Below, piece by piece: positions 15,930-23,949 of a stretch of 64,000 bases of DNA (position 1 is its first letter; each line of letters opens with the position of its first letter). The position numbers and the translations under genes were made by a program. The notes under the pieces were generated by a model. It saw nothing but the letters and a program-made list of their open reading frames with translations. It searched no databases and was not told the origin of the DNA. The DNA is from Dyella_A sp051962475 (GTDB lineage: Bacteria; Pseudomonadota; Gammaproteobacteria; Xanthomonadales; Rhodanobacteraceae), in contig NZ_JBQCCF010000014.1 in NCBI RefSeq assembly GCF_051962475.1, positions 1 to 64,000 of the forward strand. Reading direction: 5' to 3'.

Positions 15930-16898
15930 CTAGCGTTTGGCCGGCTGGGAGCCCAGCAGGTGGCCGTTGACGGTGGTGCCGTAGAGCGACATCGGGGTGT
16001 CGTGGAAATCCTTGCGAGTCTGCGCAAGGTCGCCCTTGAAGCGCGGGTCCTGCGGGCGCTCATGAGCGTCCATGTACATCGCCACGTCCCAAGCGTCCTG
16101 ATCGCTCAAGGTGTTGCCGCGGCTCAGCGGCATGTTCGCCTTGATGAAGGCGGCGGCATTGTCGAGCTGATGCATGCCGGCGCCCCAGTTGAACGAATCG
16201 GGTCCCCACAGCGGCGGGAACACGTAGCGCCCGGCCACCTTCTGACCCTGGCCGTCGCTGCCGTGGCACAGCGCGCAGTCGCGCTGGAACACCGTCTCGC
16301 CGCGCGCGTAGTCAGGCGGCTGCGACGGCTTGAAGCCCTGCTTCGGATAGCCGGCGCCGTCCAGCTTCACGCCGATCGGCGCGCCGCTGGCCATCCAGTA
16401 GGCGTAGGTTTCCAGCGCCAGCATCTCGTGGCTGTCCAGCGGCGGCGCCTTGCCGTTCATGCTGTACTTGAAGCAGCCCTGCAGCCGCTCGCCAAAGCTG
16501 TTCACGTGCTTGTTCTTGCTGCGGTAGGCCGGATACATGCCGTAGGCGCCCCACAGCGGCGCCGAGTTCGGCTGGCGGCCCGCATCGAGGTGGCAGTTGG
16601 CGCAGGTCAGGCCGTTGCCGACATACGCCGGCGCCTTCTCGGCGGTATGCACGAACAGCTCGCGGCCCTCGCGCACCATGTCGCCGAACGGACCCTTGGG
16701 GATCGCCGACTCCGGCGGTGGCGTGAAGGCGGTGGCAGGCGTCGGCGCGGTCGACTTGGCTACCGATGCGGGGCTTGCCGGCGCGGCCGGCGTGGAGGCC
16801 GGTTTGGCCGGCCCGGTGTCGCTGGCGGGGGACGAGGGCTGGCAGGCGGCCAGCAGCACCGCCGCCATCGCCGGAAGCAGGAGTCGATGGCGTGTCAT
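15930..16898 (-). CDS. tsdA: TsdA-like dihaem cytochrome c (thiosulfate dehydrogenase/tetrathionate reductase)
   Basis: A 322-residue lipoprotein (VLLAAC, C19) with an alanine/proline-rich linker and two class I cytochrome domains. Haem 1 binds at CANCH (C99-H103), haem 2 at CALCH (C208-H212); NMPLS supplies a probable distal methionine. The segment LQGCFKYSMNG places C142 where TsdA enzymes have the unusual cysteine ligand of the catalytic haem, and LTCANCHLDAGR with LWGAYGMYPAYRSKN is a TsdA signature. The enzyme couples two thiosulfates to tetrathionate and passes two electrons on. Its ATG overlaps the stop of the cytochrome c4 gene by four bases; GGAG lies seven bases upstream. Confidence 0.87.
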   Translation of the reverse strand: MTRHRLLLPAMAAVLLAACQPSSPASDTGPAKPASTPAAPASPASVAKSTAPTPATAFTPPPESAIPKGPFGDMVREGRELFVHTAEKAPAYVGNGLTCANCHLDAGRQPNSAPLWGAYGMYPAYRSKNKHVNSFGERLQGCFKYSMNGKAPPLDSHEMLALETYAYWMASGAPIGVKLDGAGYPKQGFKPSQPPDYARGETVFQRDCALCHGSDGQGQKVAGRYVFPPLWGPDSFNWGAGMHQLDNAAAFIKANMPLSRGNTLSDQDAWDVAMYMDAHERPQDPRFKGDLAQTRKDFHDTPMSLYGTTVNGHLLGSQPAKR

Positions 16899-17569
16899 GG
16901 CGTAGTCTCCGCGTGATTCAGCGGCTGCGCGGCGAACCATCCCGCCACCGCCTTGATGTCTTCTTCGTCCAGCGCCTTGCTGATGTGCTGCATCAGCGCC
17001 AGCGGGTCGTTGTGCCGACTGCCCTGCTGCCAGGCCTTGAGCTGCGCGGCGATGTACGCCGCGGACTGCCCGGCCAGCGGCGGGAAAGCCGTGCCCACGC
17101 CCACCCCGCCCGGTCCATGGCATTGCTCGCAGGCCGGCACCTGCTGGCTCCAGCGCCCGCGCGTGGCGAGCAGCGCGCCGCGGCTGTCCGGCACCGGTGC
17201 CGGTGCGGTGGGATGCGCCAGCGTCGGCGGCAGAGGCAGGTGGCTGTAGTAGCCGGCCAGCGCCAGGCGTTCCTCGCTGGAGAGCGCGGTGGCGATCGGC
17301 TTCATCACCGGGTTCTCGCGGCTGCCGTCGGCGAAGCTGTCCAGCTGGCGACGCAGATACGTGGCGTCCAGCGCGGCCAACCGCGGAAACCCGGCGGCCG
17401 CCTGGCCGGCTCCATCGACGCCGTGGCAGCCCAGGCACGGGGGCGCGCCTTTGCCGTTGCCCTGGGTGGCGATCTGCGCCGCGTCCTGCGCGTGTGCCGT
17501 GCCGGTGCCGGCCAGGCTGGCGACAGCCGCCAGCAGCGAGGCGGCGATGACGTCCCATCGACGATTCAT
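16895..17569 (-). CDS. Dihaem cytochrome c4-type electron carrier
   Basis: A 224-residue periplasmic protein with a Sec signal (cleaved after AHA near residue 27) and two similar cytochrome c domains. The haem motifs are CLGCH (C45-H49) and CEQCH (C147-H151), each followed by FPRLA or FPPLAGQ and by a methionine-containing segment. In TsdA systems a cytochrome of this type (TsdB) accepts electrons from the dehydrogenase and hands them to terminal oxidases. The four-base overlap with tsdA supports that pairing. The start at 17569 is chosen for the signal peptide. Confidence 0.87.
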   Translation of the reverse strand: MNRRWDVIAASLLAAVASLAGTGTAHAQDAAQIATQGNGKGAPPCLGCHGVDGAGQAAAGFPRLAALDATYLRRQLDSFADGSRENPVMKPIATALSSEERLALAGYYSHLPLPPTLAHPTAPAPVPDSRGALLATRGRWSQQVPACEQCHGPGGVGVGTAFPPLAGQSAAYIAAQLKAWQQGSRHNDPLALMQHISKALDEEDIKAVAGWFAAQPLNHAETTP

Positions 17570-17604
17570 CGTGTCATCCCGTGTCGTGATCGGTTGCAGG
17601 GGGT

Positions 17605-18492
17605 TCAAAGCGGCATCAGGGCATAGCCCTGCTGCTGCAATTCGGTGATCGTGGTCAACGCTGACAGGGCCAGCGTGACGCGGTGGTCGACCGCCTCGTA
17701 CGGGTAGTCGTGCTCGGCCACGGCCTGGCCGCAGACCGCCACGTCGACACCGGCCTCGCGCAGGCGGGCGATCACCGGCAGGTTGGGGTTGGGCTGGCCG
17801 AACGCGGCCTGGTAATGCGCGTCGTCCAGCGCCAGTGGCGTGGCCGCGCCGGAAGCCACCGCCACGAAGTGCAGGTGGCTCAGCGGCACGCCCGCGTGCG
17901 TGTACAGGTTCACCGTGCGGGCGACGCGCTGCAGCCCCGGATTGACCTGATCGGGCTGGCCCGCCCCGGTGAGGCTGAACACCACCTTGTAGGACGCACG
18001 CGCGTCGGGTTGGTAGTGCGCCTGCGGCAGCGGATGGATCCTGCCGGCGCCCTCGATGGTGGGGGTGATCCAGAACCCGTCTGCGGCGATCGCGCCGGCA
18101 TGGGTGAGGGCCAGGCCGAGCACGGCGGCCAGAGCGGAAGCTTTCATCGGGTCGTCTCCTGACGGTTGGGCGGGCTCCGGGGGCAGCGCGCACAGGCTGG
18201 TGAGCAGCGCGGGCACGTGGGCCGAGGCCTCGTTGCCCAGCCGGTAGAACAGTTGCTGGGCCTGGCGTCGCTGCTCCAGCAGTCCCTCTTCGCGCATGCG
18301 TGCCAGGTGCTGCGACAGGGCCGAGGGCGCGATCCCCAACTGGGTCGACAGTTCGCCCGCACTGGCCTCGCCCTGGCGGAACAGGCGGCATAGCACCAAC
18401 AGGCGCGTGGGATGGGCCAACGCCTGCAGCAGGCGGGCGGTGTCCTGCGCGCGCCGGTGCAGGAGCGCGGTGGGGAGGGGATCGTTATTCAT
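17605..18492 (-). CDS. ArsR persulfide-sensor domain in frame with an exported DsrE-family protein
   Basis: One uninterrupted frame of 295 codons. Residues 1-105 form an ArsR winged helix (HTH IAPSALSQHLARMREEG) with cysteines C35 (LLVLCRLFRQGE) and C101 (LTSLCALPP) placed as in BigR/SqrR persulfide sensors. From M116 (18147) the same frame encodes a Sec signal peptide (MKASALAAVLGLALTHAGAIA) and a DsrE-fold domain ending in VAVCGQAVAEHDY, whose cysteine is conserved in sulfur-carrier DsrE proteins. AGGAG lies eight bases before that internal ATG, so DsrE is very probably also made alone. Either the repressor gene lost its stop codon or a real fusion exists. It heads a six-gene operon. Confidence 0.8.
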   Translation of the reverse strand: MNNDPLPTALLHRRAQDTARLLQALAHPTRLLVLCRLFRQGEASAGELSTQLGIAPSALSQHLARMREEGLLEQRRQAQQLFYRLGNEASAHVPALLTSLCALPPEPAQPSGDDPMKASALAAVLGLALTHAGAIAADGFWITPTIEGAGRIHPLPQAHYQPDARASYKVVFSLTGAGQPDQVNPGLQRVARTVNLYTHAGVPLSHLHFVAVASGAATPLALDDAHYQAAFGQPNPNLPVIARLREAGVDVAVCGQAVAEHDYPYEAVDHRVTLALSALTTITELQQQGYALMPL

Positions 18493-18515
18493 ATTTCATT
18501 GAAATAAGTATTTCA
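18493..18515 (-). promoter_or_regulatory. Operator array of three ATTTCA half-sites before the arsR-dsrE gene
   Basis: Read on the plus strand, ATTTCA (18493-18498), one base, TGAAAT (18500-18505), four bases and ATTTCA (18510-18515) form two overlapping perfect dyads directly abutting the ATG. The array is a likely binding site for the ArsR-type repressor encoded by the first gene. No Shine-Dalgarno sequence is visible between it and the start codon, so the first gene may be translated poorly or from a leaderless message. Confidence 0.65.
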
Positions 18516-18620
18516 GAAGTCTGCCTGGCTCCGCGGCGTTTGTCACGCCAGCGGCCGCGCCCCGCGGCAGGCGGGTCGGGCGCCGCGGGAGTTTTGCCGC
18601 TGCAAAGGCTGTTGCCGAGA

Positions 18621-18656
18621 TATTTGCCTTGACAAATAAACTTGCGGCAATAGAAT
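18621..18656 (+). promoter_or_regulatory. MarR-gene promoter with overlapping operator
   Basis: TTGACA (18629-18634) and TAGAAT (18651-18656) are separated by 16 bases, a near-consensus sigma-70 promoter for the marR-emrAB operon. The -35 box lies inside a perfect dyad, TATTTG (18621-18626), six bases, CAAATA (18633-18638), of the form bound by MarR/EmrR repressors. Autorepression relieved by a drug ligand is the expected logic. Confidence 0.8.
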
Positions 18657-18664
18657 GCGCGGCT

Positions 18665-19132
18665 ATGAACACCGCCAACCCCACCGCTCCCATCCTCAAG
18701 GGTCCCGCCGAGAGCCTCGGCGTGCTGCTCGGCCTGGTTCGCTCCGAGATCGTCCGCGCGATGGAAGCCGAGCTGGCCGCGCAGGAGATCGACCTGCGTT
18801 TCACCCAGTTCCTGATCCTCAAGCGGCTGGCCCGGCTCGGCCCGATGAGCGCCAGCGAGCTGGCGCGCTCGGTGGAGCTGGACGGCGGCGCCATGACCCG
18901 CCAGCTCGACCAGCTCGAGGCCAAGGGCTTTCTGCGCCGCACGCCGCACGAGCAGGATCGCCGCGCGCTGCGCATCGAGCTGACCGAGGTCGGCGATGGG
19001 CTGTGGCAGCGGCTCACCGACTGCAACGACCGCGTGCTGGAAGCGGCCCAGCGCTCGCTCAGCCTCACCGAGCGCGAGCAACTGCACGACTACCTGGAGC
19101 GCGTGCTGCACGCGCTGCGCGACAAGTCCTGA
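18665..19132 (+). CDS. MarR-family transcriptional repressor of the EmrAB pump
   Basis: A 155-residue winged-helix protein. The core is FTQFLILKRLARLGPMSASELARS, continuing to the recognition helix GGAMTRQLDQLEAKGFL and the wing with the DRR-type motif HEQDRRALRIELT. The start at 18665 lies nine bases after the -10 box of the promoter, so the transcript may have a very short leader. The gene directly precedes an outer-membrane channel, EmrA and EmrB on the same strand, so it most probably controls that pump by binding the dyad over its own promoter. The inducer is unknown. Confidence 0.9.
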   Translation: MNTANPTAPILKGPAESLGVLLGLVRSEIVRAMEAELAAQEIDLRFTQFLILKRLARLGPMSASELARSVELDGGAMTRQLDQLEAKGFLRRTPHEQDRRALRIELTEVGDGLWQRLTDCNDRVLEAAQRSLSLTEREQLHDYLERVLHALRDKS

Positions 19133-19165
19133 TTCCCCGACCCGACTCCCCTTTCCCCAGAGATC

Positions 19166-20662
19166 ATGACCATGCGTCTGCACTCCTTCGCCGCGGGCAT
19201 CGGGCTCGCCCTTGCCCTGGCCGGTTGCGCCAGCAGCGGCGGCCTGCATCCCCGCGGCACGCCGACCGATCCGTCCACGCTGGCCACCGCGCAAAGCCTG
19301 GCGCGCCTGCATGCCGCCGAAGCCACCTGGCCGAGTGAGGACTGGTGGGCCGCGCTGGGCGATCCCCAGCTCGGCGCGCTGATCGCCGAGGCGCTGCGCG
19401 ACAACCCCAGCCTCGCCGTCGCCGACGCCCGCGCGCGTGCCGCGCAGGCCGAGGTGGGCAGCGCCAACGCCGCGCGCGGCCCCAGCGTGAACGCCGGCGC
19501 CGCCGTCTCCGGCGCGCGCTTGCCGACCACGGCGGTGCCGCCGGACGTAGGTGGCGGCCATTTCGTTACCGCCAAGTACGCCTACGCCAGCTTCAACTGG
19601 GGGCTGGACCTGTGGGGCGGCAAGAAGGCCGCCTGGCAGGCGGCCGTGGGCGCCGCCAAGGCCGCCGACATCGAGACGCGCGCGGCGCGCATCCAGCTGT
19701 CCGCCAACGTGGCACGCGCCTATGCGCAGCTCGGTTATGCGTTCGCCCAGAAGGACGTCGCCGACGCCGAGTTCCAGCGCGCCAGCGAGGCGCGCAAGCT
19801 GACCCGCCAGCGCGTCGACGCCGGTGTGGACAGCACGCTGCAGCTCAAGCAAGGCGACGCCGAGGTGGCGCTGGCGCAGCGCGCCCAGGCCGTGGCCGAC
19901 CGCGCGGTGGATGCCGCCCGCTCGGCGCTGTCGATGCTGCTCGGCAAGGGCCCGGACCGCGGCCTGGCGATCGGTCGTCCGGCGGTGCTGCAACCGACCG
20001 CGGTGGCGGTGCCGGCGAACCTGTCGGGCGACCTCATCGGCCACCGCCCGGATCTCGTTGCGGCGCGCTGGCGCGTTGAGGCGGCGCAAAAGGACATCGC
20101 CGCGGCCAAGACCGAATTCCTGCCCAACCTCAGCATCGGCGCCCTGGCCGGCGTGCTCGCCACCGGCGGCACCAACCTGTTCCAGCTGCCGGCGCGGTTC
20201 TACCAGCTCGGCCCCACGCTGAGCCTGCCGATCTACGACGGTGGCCGCCTGCGCGCCAACCTCGATCGCAAGGACGCCGCCTACGACCTGGCCGTGGCGC
20301 AGTACAACCAGACCCTGGTGGGTGCGGTGAACGAGGTCGCAGACGATCTTTCCGGGCTCGACTCGCTCGCCACCCAGGTCGAGGCCCAGCAGCGTGCCCT
20401 GGATGCCGCCAGCCAGGCGTGGGAGCTGGCCAGCCAGCGCTATCACGCCGGCGTGGGCAGTTATCTCGAAGCGCTCTCCGTGCGCCAGCAGCTGCTGCAG
20501 GCCGAACAGGGCCTGGCCGCGCTGAAGGCGCAGCAGGTCGATCTGTCCGTGCAGCTGCTGGCCGCGCTCGGTGGCGGTTACCAGCCGCGCAACGCCGACG
20601 CGGTGCCGCCGGCCGCGCCGCCGGCCGATGCCCCCTCCTCCTCCCCTTCCGATCATTCCTGA
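19166..20662 (+). CDS. NodT-family outer-membrane efflux lipoprotein (TolC-like channel)
   Basis: A 498-residue lipoprotein (LALALAGCASS) with two OEP/TolC repeats of long alpha-helical hairpins, for example around LIAEALRDNPSLAVADARARA and ARAYAQLGYAFAQKD in the first half and the matching NEVADDLSGL in the second. The motif DLIGHRPDLVAARWRVEAAQ is typical of NodT/OprM channels. It forms the outer-membrane duct of the tripartite pump with EmrA and EmrB, whose genes follow 10 nt downstream. The C-terminus is a flexible proline/alanine/serine tail. Confidence 0.92.
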   Translation: MTMRLHSFAAGIGLALALAGCASSGGLHPRGTPTDPSTLATAQSLARLHAAEATWPSEDWWAALGDPQLGALIAEALRDNPSLAVADARARAAQAEVGSANAARGPSVNAGAAVSGARLPTTAVPPDVGGGHFVTAKYAYASFNWGLDLWGGKKAAWQAAVGAAKAADIETRAARIQLSANVARAYAQLGYAFAQKDVADAEFQRASEARKLTRQRVDAGVDSTLQLKQGDAEVALAQRAQAVADRAVDAARSALSMLLGKGPDRGLAIGRPAVLQPTAVAVPANLSGDLIGHRPDLVAARWRVEAAQKDIAAAKTEFLPNLSIGALAGVLATGGTNLFQLPARFYQLGPTLSLPIYDGGRLRANLDRKDAAYDLAVAQYNQTLVGAVNEVADDLSGLDSLATQVEAQQRALDAASQAWELASQRYHAGVGSYLEALSVRQQLLQAEQGLAALKAQQVDLSVQLLAALGGGYQPRNADAVPPAAPPADAPSSSPSDHS

Positions 20663-20672
20663 GGCCTGACCC

Positions 20673-21875
20673 ATGTCCAGCCAACCTTCCACTCCGGCCG
20701 ACACCCAGGCCGGCGCGCCGGCCAAGCCGGCGAACAACCGCCGCGGTTTCTTCCTGCGCCTGCTCGGCGTGCTGGTGGTGCTCGCTGCCATCGCCTGGAC
20801 CGCGTGGTACTTCCTCGATGGCCGCTGGTACGAAAGCACCGACGACGCCTACGTCAATGGCAACGTGGTGCAGATCACCCCGCAGCTGCCTGGTACCGTG
20901 GTGAGCATCGGCGCCGATGACGGCGACCTCGTGCATGCGGGCGACGTGCTGGTGCGCCTGGATAAGAGCAACGCCGACGTGGCGCTGGCCGAAGCCAAGG
21001 CCAATCTGGCCAACACCGTGCGCAAGGTGCGCGGCCTGTACAACTCCGTCACCGGCGCACAGGCCGACGTGGCGGCCCGCCAGGTTGCCGTGGACAAGGC
21101 CCGTGCCGACTACGAGCGCCGCAAGAACCTGGCCAAGAGCGGCGCCATCTCCGCCGAGGAGCTGGCGCACGCTCGCGACGCGCTGGCCGATGCCGAGAGT
21201 GGGCTGACCAACGCGCAGCAGCAGTACAACACCTCCAAGGTGCTGGTCGACGATACCGTGGTCGCCTCGCATCCGGACGTCCAGATGGCCGCCGCGAAGC
21301 TGCGCGCCGCCTACCTCGACGACCTGCGCACCACCATCGTGGCGCCGGTGGACGGCTACGTCGCCAAGCGCTCGGTGCAGCTGGGCCAGCGTGTGGCGCC
21401 GGGCATGGCGATGATGGCGGTGGTGCCGCTGCACCAGGTGTGGATCGACGCCAACTTCAAGGAAACCCAGCTCACCCACATGCGCATCGGCCAGCCGGTG
21501 GACGTGGACGTGGACGTGTACGGCGGCGACGTCACCTTCAAGGGCAAGGTGCAGAGCCTGGGCGTGGGCACCGGCAGCGCGTTCTCGCTGTTGCCGGCGC
21601 AGAACGCCACCGGCAACTGGATCAAGATCGTGCAGCGCGTGCCGGTGCGCATCGTGTTCACCGAGCCCAAGCAGCTCGACGCGCATCCGCTGCGCCTGGG
21701 CCTGTCCAGCAATGTGGAAGTGAGCCTGCACAACCAGAACGGTCCGATGCTGGCGCAGCAGCCGCCGACCGCGCCGCTGCTCAACACCGACGTCTACGAC
21801 AAGCAGCTGGCCCAGGCCGACGGCGTCATCGCGCAGATCATCCACGCCAACATGGCTGGCGGTAAGGGCAAGTAA
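20673..21875 (+). CDS. emrA: EmrA-like HlyD-family periplasmic adaptor
   Basis: A 400-residue membrane-fusion protein. A proline/alanine-rich cytoplasmic tail is followed by one transmembrane helix (LLGVLVVLAAIAWTAWYFL, about residues 30-49), the barrel-sandwich motif STDDAYVNGNVVQITPQLPG, a coiled-coil hairpin rich in alanine and lysine (about residues 105-190) and the second half-motif TTIVAPVDGYVAKRSVQLGQ. It links the EmrB-like transporter to the outer-membrane channel. An imperfect 12-base-pair hairpin lies in the 72-nt gap before emrB. Confidence 0.95.
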   Translation: MSSQPSTPADTQAGAPAKPANNRRGFFLRLLGVLVVLAAIAWTAWYFLDGRWYESTDDAYVNGNVVQITPQLPGTVVSIGADDGDLVHAGDVLVRLDKSNADVALAEAKANLANTVRKVRGLYNSVTGAQADVAARQVAVDKARADYERRKNLAKSGAISAEELAHARDALADAESGLTNAQQQYNTSKVLVDDTVVASHPDVQMAAAKLRAAYLDDLRTTIVAPVDGYVAKRSVQLGQRVAPGMAMMAVVPLHQVWIDANFKETQLTHMRIGQPVDVDVDVYGGDVTFKGKVQSLGVGTGSAFSLLPAQNATGNWIKIVQRVPVRIVFTEPKQLDAHPLRLGLSSNVEVSLHNQNGPMLAQQPPTAPLLNTDVYDKQLAQADGVIAQIIHANMAGGKGK

Positions 21876-21888
21876 GGCCAACCGCCGC

Positions 21889-21920
21889 GCCGGTGTCGCC
21901 GTCCCCGCGGCGGCACCGGC
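21889..21920 (+). other. Hairpin in the emrA-emrB intergenic gap
   Basis: GCCGGTGTCGCC (21889-21900) can pair with GGCGGCACCGGC (21909-21920) through an eight-base loop, with one G-U pair in RNA. There is no U-tract, so it is not a classical terminator. It could lower or stabilise the downstream part of the message. Confidence 0.4.
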
Positions 21921-21947
21921 CCACCCCCCGCCCCCAATCGAGTCGTC

Positions 21948-23474
21948 ATGAGCACAGCCTTCCGCCCACCCAATCTGGCGCTGACCACGGTCGGCCTGTC
22001 GCTGGCCACCTTCATGCAGGTGCTGGACACGACGATCGCCAACGTGTCGCTGCCGACCATCGCCGGCAACCTCGGCGTGAGCTCGAACCAGAGCACCTGG
22101 GTGATCACCTCGTTCGCGGTGAGCATGGCCATCGCGCTGCCGCTGACCGGCTTCCTCACCCGCCGCTTCGGCGAGGTAAAGCTGTTCATCTGGTCGACGC
22201 TGCTGTTTGCGCTGACCTCGTTCCTGTGCGGCATCTCGCAGAGCATGGGCATGCTGATCCTGTTCCGCGCGATCCAGGGCGCGGTGGCCGGTCCGATGTA
22301 CCCGATCACGCAGAGCCTGCTGATCTCGATCTATCCACCGGCCAAGCGCGGCATGGCGCTGGCGTTGCTGGCGATGGTCACCGTGGTGGCGCCGATCGCC
22401 GGCCCGATCCTGGGCGGCCTGATCACCGACAACTATTCGTGGCCGTGGATCTTCTTCATCAACGTGCCGATCGGCATCTTCGCTTCGATGGTGGTGGGCG
22501 CGCAGATGAAGGGGCGCGAGGAAAAGACCGAGCGGCCGAAGATCGACTACGTCGGCCTGGTGACCCTGATCATCGGCGTGGGCGCGCTGCAGGTGGTGCT
22601 GGACAAGGGCAACGACGAGGACTGGTTCAATTCCAGCTTCATCGTCATCACCAGCATCATCTCGGCGGTGGCATTGGCGGTGTTCCTGATCTGGGAGCTC
22701 ACCGAAAAGGATCCGATCGTCAACCTGCGGCTGTTCCGTCACCGCAACTTCAGCGCCGGCACGCTGGCGCTGGTGCTCGCGTACGCGGCGTTCTTCTCGA
22801 TCGGCCTGATGGTGCCGCTGTGGCTGCAGCGCAACCTGGGCTACACCTCCACCTGGGCCGGCTACGCCACCGCGCCGCTGGGCATCATTCCGGTGCTGCT
22901 GACCTTCATCGTGGGCAAGTACGCCAGCCGCATCGACCTGCGCTGGCTGGCCAGTGCGGCGTTCCTGGTGATGGGTGTGACCTGCTTCATGCGCTCGGAC
23001 TTCTACCTGCAGATCGACTTCTACCACGTGGCGATGGTGCAGCTGCTGCAGGGCCTGGGCGTGGCGCTGTTCTTCATGCCGGTGCTGTCGATCCTGCTGT
23101 CGGACCTGCAGCAGAACGAGATTGCCGCCGGCTCCGGCCTGGCCACCTTCCTGCGTACGCTGGGCGGCAGCTTCGCCGCTTCGCTCACCACCTTCATGTG
23201 GGAGCGCCGGGCGGTGACCCACCATGCGCAGCTGGCCGAGCAGATCACGCCGTACAACCCCACCGCGCAGGCGGCGATGCAGCAGGTCGGCCACGGCGAC
23301 ACCACTGCCGCGGCGGCGACGATCAACCAGATGATCACCCAGCAGGGTTACCAGATCTCCTTCAACGAGGTGTTCCACGTGCTGGGTTGGATCTTCCTGG
23401 GCCTGATCCTGGTGATCTGGCTGGCCAAGCCGCCGTTCGGGGCGAAGCCGGGGCCGGCGGCCGGCGGTCACTGA
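21948..23474 (+). CDS. emrB: EmrB-like DHA2-family (14-helix) multidrug transporter
   Basis: A 508-residue major-facilitator protein with 14 predicted helices. DHA2 signatures include FMQVLDTTIANVSLPTIAG in helix 1 (motif D1), LTGFLTRRFGEVKLF (motif A) and MVTVVAPIAGPILGG in helix 5 (motif C of drug antiporters). It exports hydrophobic compounds by proton antiport together with EmrA and the NodT-type channel. It is the last gene of the MarR-headed cluster. Confidence 0.95.
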   Translation: MSTAFRPPNLALTTVGLSLATFMQVLDTTIANVSLPTIAGNLGVSSNQSTWVITSFAVSMAIALPLTGFLTRRFGEVKLFIWSTLLFALTSFLCGISQSMGMLILFRAIQGAVAGPMYPITQSLLISIYPPAKRGMALALLAMVTVVAPIAGPILGGLITDNYSWPWIFFINVPIGIFASMVVGAQMKGREEKTERPKIDYVGLVTLIIGVGALQVVLDKGNDEDWFNSSFIVITSIISAVALAVFLIWELTEKDPIVNLRLFRHRNFSAGTLALVLAYAAFFSIGLMVPLWLQRNLGYTSTWAGYATAPLGIIPVLLTFIVGKYASRIDLRWLASAAFLVMGVTCFMRSDFYLQIDFYHVAMVQLLQGLGVALFFMPVLSILLSDLQQNEIAAGSGLATFLRTLGGSFAASLTTFMWERRAVTHHAQLAEQITPYNPTAQAAMQQVGHGDTTAAAATINQMITQQGYQISFNEVFHVLGWIFLGLILVIWLAKPPFGAKPGPAAGGH

Positions 23475-23567
23475 GGCCCCTCGCACACGCCGTTTTCAGG
23501 TGGACTGAACGCGGCGTGCGCTAGCTTCAGGCGGCTGTTCCGAGCCCATCGCTTCCGGAGAACGCCG

Positions 23568-23891
23568 ATGATCCGCCACCGTACGCTTACCGCTGCTCTG
23601 CTGACGCTGTCCCTCGCCGCCGGCAGCGCCCTCGCCCAGGACTCCATGCCGCCTGCTGCCGCCAGCGCGGGCGGCTCGATGCAGTCGATGCGCATGCATC
23701 GCATGGCCGGCATGAACGTCAAGGGCATGCACCGCATGCCGGCCACGGTCACCGCGGCCGACCCGGCTACCGGCATCGTCGATGTGACCGCCGGCGGCAT
23801 GGCGCTCAAGGTGCACTTCCCGCCTGCGGCGATGAAGGACCTCAAGGCCGGCGACAAGATCACCCTGCACTTGGGCTTCAGCCAGCCGTAG
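23568..23891 (+). CDS. Small exported methionine-rich copper-binding protein (CusF-like)
   Basis: A 107-residue periplasmic protein: Sec signal peptide ending at ALAQD, then a flexible stretch crowded with methionine and histidine (SMQSMRMHRMAGMNV, KGMHRM) and a small beta-barrel segment (TVTAADPATGIVDVTAGG) with LKAGDKITLHLGF. The arrangement recalls CusF-type Cu(I)/Ag(I) chaperones. It stands just before copL and copAB and probably buffers periplasmic copper. The exact family is not certain. Confidence 0.7.
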   Translation: MIRHRTLTAALLTLSLAAGSALAQDSMPPAAASAGGSMQSMRMHRMAGMNVKGMHRMPATVTAADPATGIVDVTAGGMALKVHFPPAAMKDLKAGDKITLHLGFSQP

Positions 23892-23949
23892 ATCGCATGG
23901 AGCCTGCTCCAGCGTTGAGCGCCCGATCGGCAGCGCCTAAGCTGTGCCG

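Noticed and set aside
20130..23486. Open frame of over 1100 codons on the minus strand
   Set aside because: Antisense to the outer-membrane channel, emrA and emrB, all with clear motifs on the plus strand; the product is low-complexity His/Arg/Gln.
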